From Aeromicrobium massiliense JC14 (GTDB lineage: Bacteria; Actinomycetota; Actinomycetes; Propionibacteriales; Nocardioidaceae), in the NCBI RefSeq assembly GCF_000312105.1, contig NZ_HE978637.1:637936-701935 (forward strand): a stretch of DNA of 64,000 nucleotides. The letters are read 5' to 3'. The notes beneath the pieces were generated by a model. It saw only the letters and a list, made by a program, of their open reading frames with translations, was not told the DNA's origin and ran no database searches. The first letter of the stretch is position 1. Every line of letters begins with the position of its first letter. The position numbers were made by a program, and so were the translations under genes. This document shows, piece after piece, positions 61,204 to 64,000 of the stretch.

Positions 61204-62328
61204 ATGGACCGACGACAGCTGCTCGGCTCGCTGGCCGCCGTGGGCGCCGCGGCGCTCGTCGGGTGCACGTCCGACGAGCCCGCGGCGCGCCGCACCACCT
61301 CCAGCCCCTCGCCGACACCCACCCCGAGCGCGGCACCGGCCTCGCCGTCCCCGACGGACGAGCGTCCGGTCCGTCCGCGCAAGGAGTCCGTGGTCGCCGA
61401 GGGGCTCGGTGTTCCCTGGGGCATCGCCTTCCTGCCGAGCGGGGACGCGCTGGTGTCGCTGCGCGACGAGGCCCGCATCGTGCTCGTGGGCCGCGACGGC
61501 GTGCGCACCGTGGGGGAGGTGCCCGGCGTCGTGCCGGCGGCCGGCATCGGCGAGGGCGGCCTGCTCGGCCTTGCGGTGCCGCCGGGTGACGACTCGGTGG
61601 TCTACGCCTTCCACACGTCCGAGTCCGACGACCGGGTCGTGCGGATGAGCTACTCCGGCGGCCGGCTCGGCCGACCCCAGCCGGTGCTCGCCGGCATCCC
61701 CACGTCCACGCACCACCACGGCGGCCGCCTGCTCTTCGACCCGCGTGGACGCCTGTTCGTCTCCACCGGCGACGCCGAGCAGCGCGAGCTGGCCCAGGAC
61801 CGCGACTCGCTGGCCGGCAAGGTGCTGCGGATCGACCGGGACGGACGTCCGGTCGACGGCAACCCGTTCGGCAACCGCACCTGGACGTACGGCCACCGCA
61901 ACGTCGAGGGGCTCGCCCTCGACGCGTCCGGGAGGCTGTGGGCCACCGAGTTCGGCGACAAGTCGGCCGACGAGCTCAACCTGCTGCAGCGCGGCGGCAA
62001 CTACGGCTGGCCCGAGGTCGAGGGGGAGGGCGGCGGCGACGGTCTCGTCGACCCGAAGGTCATGTGGGGCACGAGCGAGTGCTCGCCCGCCGGCCTGGCG
62101 ATCACCCGCTCGACCGCGTTCCTCGGGGCGCTGCAGGGACGCTGCCTGTTCTCGGTGCCGCTGCGCGGCGAGCGCGCCGGCGCGCCGCGCCGCCACCTGG
62201 ACGACGGCGATCGCGTGCGCTCGGTGGCCGTCGCGCCCGACGGCGCGCTGTGGGTCACGACGAGCAACACCGACGGCCGGCGCGAGCCCGCGCAGGGCGA
62301 CGACCGCATCTGGCGGGTGACGATCTGA
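61204..62328 (+). CDS. PQQ-dependent sugar dehydrogenase-like lipoprotein
   Basis: A 374-residue GSDH-family (glucose/sorbosone dehydrogenase) beta-propeller. The N-terminus MDRRQLLGSLAAVGAAALVG leads to a lipobox Cys (VGCTSDE) and a Ser/Thr/Pro linker. Domain blocks: VAEGLGVPWGIAFLPSGDAL, GEGGLLGLAVPPGDDSVVYA, HHHGGRLLFDPRGRLFVSTG, YGHRNVEGLALDASGRLWAT, and NYGWPEVEGEGG. It would oxidise sugars outside the membrane using PQQ. A GTG two codons upstream (61198) is an alternative start. No PQQ biosynthesis genes are nearby. Confidence 0.9.
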   Translation: MDRRQLLGSLAAVGAAALVGCTSDEPAARRTTSSPSPTPTPSAAPASPSPTDERPVRPRKESVVAEGLGVPWGIAFLPSGDALVSLRDEARIVLVGRDGVRTVGEVPGVVPAAGIGEGGLLGLAVPPGDDSVVYAFHTSESDDRVVRMSYSGGRLGRPQPVLAGIPTSTHHHGGRLLFDPRGRLFVSTGDAEQRELAQDRDSLAGKVLRIDRDGRPVDGNPFGNRTWTYGHRNVEGLALDASGRLWATEFGDKSADELNLLQRGGNYGWPEVEGEGGGDGLVDPKVMWGTSECSPAGLAITRSTAFLGALQGRCLFSVPLRGERAGAPRRHLDDGDRVRSVAVAPDGALWVTTSNTDGRREPAQGDDRIWRVTI

Positions 62329-62422
62329 GCGGCGCCGAGACTACCGCCGCGTAGGGGTGCCACCGGGCGAAACATGAGGCTAGCGTCAGGTTCAGCCCGT
62401 TCCCGTCCGACAGGAGGCCCCC

Positions 62423-62590
62423 GTGGACGACTCGACCTTCGACTACGACCGCGACGACGTCAGCACCATGGCGCACCGCTACCCGTCCCGCCCGCTGGCC
62501 CACGCCCAGGCGCACCCCGGCGACGTGCACTTCCTGGCCGGCGTGCCCGAGCCGCTGCGGCACACCTGGGACGAGGGCGGACACCTCTGA
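62423..62590 (+). CDS. Small hypothetical protein, 55 aa
   Basis: A short gene preceded by caggaggc with ideal spacing before GTG 62423 and followed by a strong terminator. It encodes an acidic, His-containing peptide: VDDSTFDYDRDDVSTMAHRY, then HAQAHPGDVHFLAGVPEPLR. Third positions are strongly G/C, consistent with coding. No domain is recognised. Function unknown. Confidence 0.65.
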   Translation: MDDSTFDYDRDDVSTMAHRYPSRPLAHAQAHPGDVHFLAGVPEPLRHTWDEGGHL

Positions 62591-62613
62591 GCGTCCACGC
62601 GCCCGCGCGACGA

Positions 62614-62649
62614 CGAAGGCCCCACCCGGCGTACCGGGTGGGGCCTTCG
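62614..62649. terminator. Bidirectional terminator, 16-bp perfect stem
   Basis: cgaaggccccacccgg pairs perfectly with ccgggtggggccttcg around a four-base loop. It lies between the convergent 55-aa gene and cold-shock gene. Confidence 0.88.
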
Positions 62650-62660
62650 CGCGCGTCAGG

Positions 62661-62864
62661 TCAGAGCGGGCGGATGTTCGCCGCCTGCGGGCCCTTGGGG
62701 CCCTGCTCGACGTCGAACTCGACCTTCTGGGCCTCGTCCAGGGAGCGGTAGCCGCTGGTCTGGATGGCGCTGAAGTGGGCGAAGACGTCGGCGCTGCCGT
62801 CGTCCGGGGCGATGAACCCGAAGCCCTTGTCGGCGTTGAACCACTTGACGGTTCCGGTGGCCAT
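62661..62864 (-). CDS. cspA: Cold-shock protein (CspA family)
   Basis: A 67-residue single cold-shock domain, an RNA chaperone. RNP1-like [11 protein letters not shown] and RNP2-like VFAHFSAI are both present within the standard [20 protein letters not shown] opening. It ends [14 protein letters not shown] ggaggag site precedes the ATG. The longer frame to 63104 is the 5' leader, not protein. Confidence 0.96.
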   Translation of the reverse strand: MATGTVKWFNADKGFGFIAPDDGSADVFAHFSAIQTSGYRSLDEAQKVEFDVEQGPKGPQAANIRPL

Positions 62865-63212
62865 GTCGATCTCTCCTCCGTTGCAAGAACGGTCCCAGAC
62901 CTTCTGCGGACCGCGGTCGCGGTGGTGCACCCGAAACAACCAGGCACCCGGACGGGTCACGCAGCCACAGGTCGTACGCACAGCAACTGCGCAACACCCT
63001 AGGGCAGCGGGCGGCCGGCGCGCACGGGTTCGCCGGGCGCGTGTCGCCGGGCCGCCCTTCACCGAATCGCAATCGGACGAATAGTCCATCGTGTCTAGAC
63101 GCAACTAGTCATTCCTTCCTAGGTTGTCCGAAGGCGTGCGCCGCCCCACCCGGACGACGCCCGCTGCGCGGACCACCCGGCCCGCACCATCACGACACAC
63201 AGGGGGAACACA
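62865..63212. other. Intergenic promoter region of cspA and the metalloprotease gene
   Basis: These 348 bases separate divergent genes. A/T-richer patches around 62930-62995 (cspA side) and 63060-63125 (protease side, including gtctagac) are likely promoter areas. I see no further gene. Confidence 0.5.
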
Positions 63213-64000
63213 GTGAGACGTCTCACGACGGGCCTGATCGGGCTCGGACTGACGGCCTCGTTCGGAGTCGCGTACGGCGCGCCCGCACAGGCCGCCCCGG
63301 CGCCGCAGCAGCCGGCGGCCGAGAAGGCGCAGCGGGAGCACGACCTCCCGAACCCGCTCGAGGACAAGCGTCGCGCCCTGCGCGAGGAGGCACTCTCCTC
63401 GGTGCTGAGCGGTGACGCGACGACGGTGCAGAAGGACGGCAGCACCGTCGTCAAGCTCGGCAAGGCCTACGCGCCCGCCGACGCCGCCGCCCAGGGCAAC
63501 GCCAAGGCCCGCACGAAGCTGCGCGCGCAGCAGGCCGCGCCCAAGCAGGTCGACCAGTACGTCGAGCTCGAGCAGGAGCGCGCCGACAAGGTCTTCGTGA
63601 TCCTGGCCGAGTTCGGCGACGAGCGTCACCCCGACTTCCCCGACTCGGACTGGGCGTCCGCCGAGGACGCGGTGCAGCCGCAGCGCTTCGACGGCCCGCT
63701 GCACAACCAGATCCCCGAGCCCGACCGTCGCAAGGACAACACGACGATCTGGCAGAAGGACTTCTCCCAGCAGCACTACGACGACATGTACTTCGCCGAC
63801 GGCAAGAAGGACGAGTCGCTCAAGACCTATTACGAGACCCAGTCGTCGGGCCGCTACACGGTCGACGGCGAGGTGTCGGACTGGGTCAAGGTGCGCTACA
63901 ACCAGGCCCGCTACGGCCGCACCGACGAGGGCGCCTGGGACCTGGTCCGCGACGCGCTCGACCAGTGGGTCGCCGACCGCGAGGCCGCCGGCGCCACTCC
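63213..64000 (+). CDS. Immune inhibitor A-type (M6) secreted metalloprotease, N-terminal part
   Basis: The open frame runs off the window, giving about 262 residues. The signal VRRLTTGLIGLGLTASFGVA is followed by an Ala/Pro/Gln-rich propeptide (EKAQREHDLPNPLEDKRRAL). The segment KVFVILAEFGDERHPDFPDS and the block FSQQHYDDMYFADG are typical of the M6 immune-inhibitor-A N-terminus, as is YYETQSSGRYTVDGEVSDWV. The zinc motif HExxH would lie beyond the edge and is not seen. GTG 63213 follows agggggaa. Probably an exported protease. Confidence 0.87.
   Translation, partial: MRRLTTGLIGLGLTASFGVAYGAPAQAAPAPQQPAAEKAQREHDLPNPLEDKRRALREEALSSVLSGDATTVQKDGSTVVKLGKAYAPADAAAQGNAKARTKLRAQQAAPKQVDQYVELEQERADKVFVILAEFGDERHPDFPDSDWASAEDAVQPQRFDGPLHNQIPEPDRRKDNTTIWQKDFSQQHYDDMYFADGKKDESLKTYYETQSSGRYTVDGEVSDWVKVRYNQARYGRTDEGAWDLVRDALDQWVADREAAGAT

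Noticed and set aside
1..64000. tRNA, rRNA, CRISPR array or integrase
   Set aside because: I saw no cloverleaf-type sequence, spaced repeats or recombinase frame while reading both strands; short tRNAs could still be missed by eye.

Overview
The window is high-GC DNA with strong G/C preference at third codon positions, frequent GTG starts, actinobacterial LexA (SOS) boxes, and a classic actinobacterial gene order (miaB ... extradiol-dioxygenase-like gene, Rv0909-type antitoxin, miaA, dapF, hflX; lexA divergent from a LysM gene; nrdR-nrdJ). This fits a Nocardioidaceae-type actinomycete (Aeromicrobium or Nocardioides-like). The genus is an inference from gene content only. I saw no rRNA, tRNA, CRISPR array, transposase or integrase.

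Layout. 1-2978: a glutamate-type amino-acid ABC transporter read leftwards (the second permease runs off the edge). 3096-5465: a divergent pair, an LVIVD-repeat secreted protein and a DUF305 lipoprotein. 5525-18837: the tRNA-modification and housekeeping block (miaB, a TPP enzyme, a HhH-GPD repair protein, miaA, dapF, hflX, a DinG-like helicase, an epimerase). It is interrupted at 9840-11652 by an inserted cassette carrying one AIPR phage-resistance gene. 18842-20222: lexA and a divergent LysM division-inhibitor candidate sharing four LexA-like boxes. 20278-24788: a ROK repressor and a xylose-type sugar ABC transporter. 24948-28710: Dps and a five-PAS GGDEF/EAL protein. 28711-32522: nrdR and the B12-dependent ribonucleotide reductase nrdJ behind two NrdR-like boxes.

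32632-39534 is an accessory island of visibly different codon use. It holds a C5-cytosine methyltransferase, a MORC/MutL-like GHKL ATPase, a Z1-domain helicase-like protein and a DUF4420 PD-(D/E)XK protein in one tight operon, followed by a decaying nuclease-like gene. Operons of this composition usually also carry an AIPR gene. Here the only AIPR gene sits about 21 kb away in its own insertion, so the two may be halves of one split restriction/defence system.

39577-64000 is ordinary chromosome: a TetR-controlled DUF4386 membrane protein, secreted proteins, an SGNH hydrolase, a YbaK-histidine kinase-response regulator operon, quinone oxidoreductase, catalase, a lytic transglycosylase, an acetyl-CoA hydrolase/transferase, an FHA protein with a Ser/Thr kinase, a GH6 cellulase coupled to a SNF2 helicase, a MarR-box-preceded DODA-type dioxygenase, thioredoxin, a PQQ-type sugar dehydrogenase, a cold-shock protein, and the start of an immune-inhibitor-A-type metalloprotease. 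Many gene ends carry clear palindromic terminators, which are listed.
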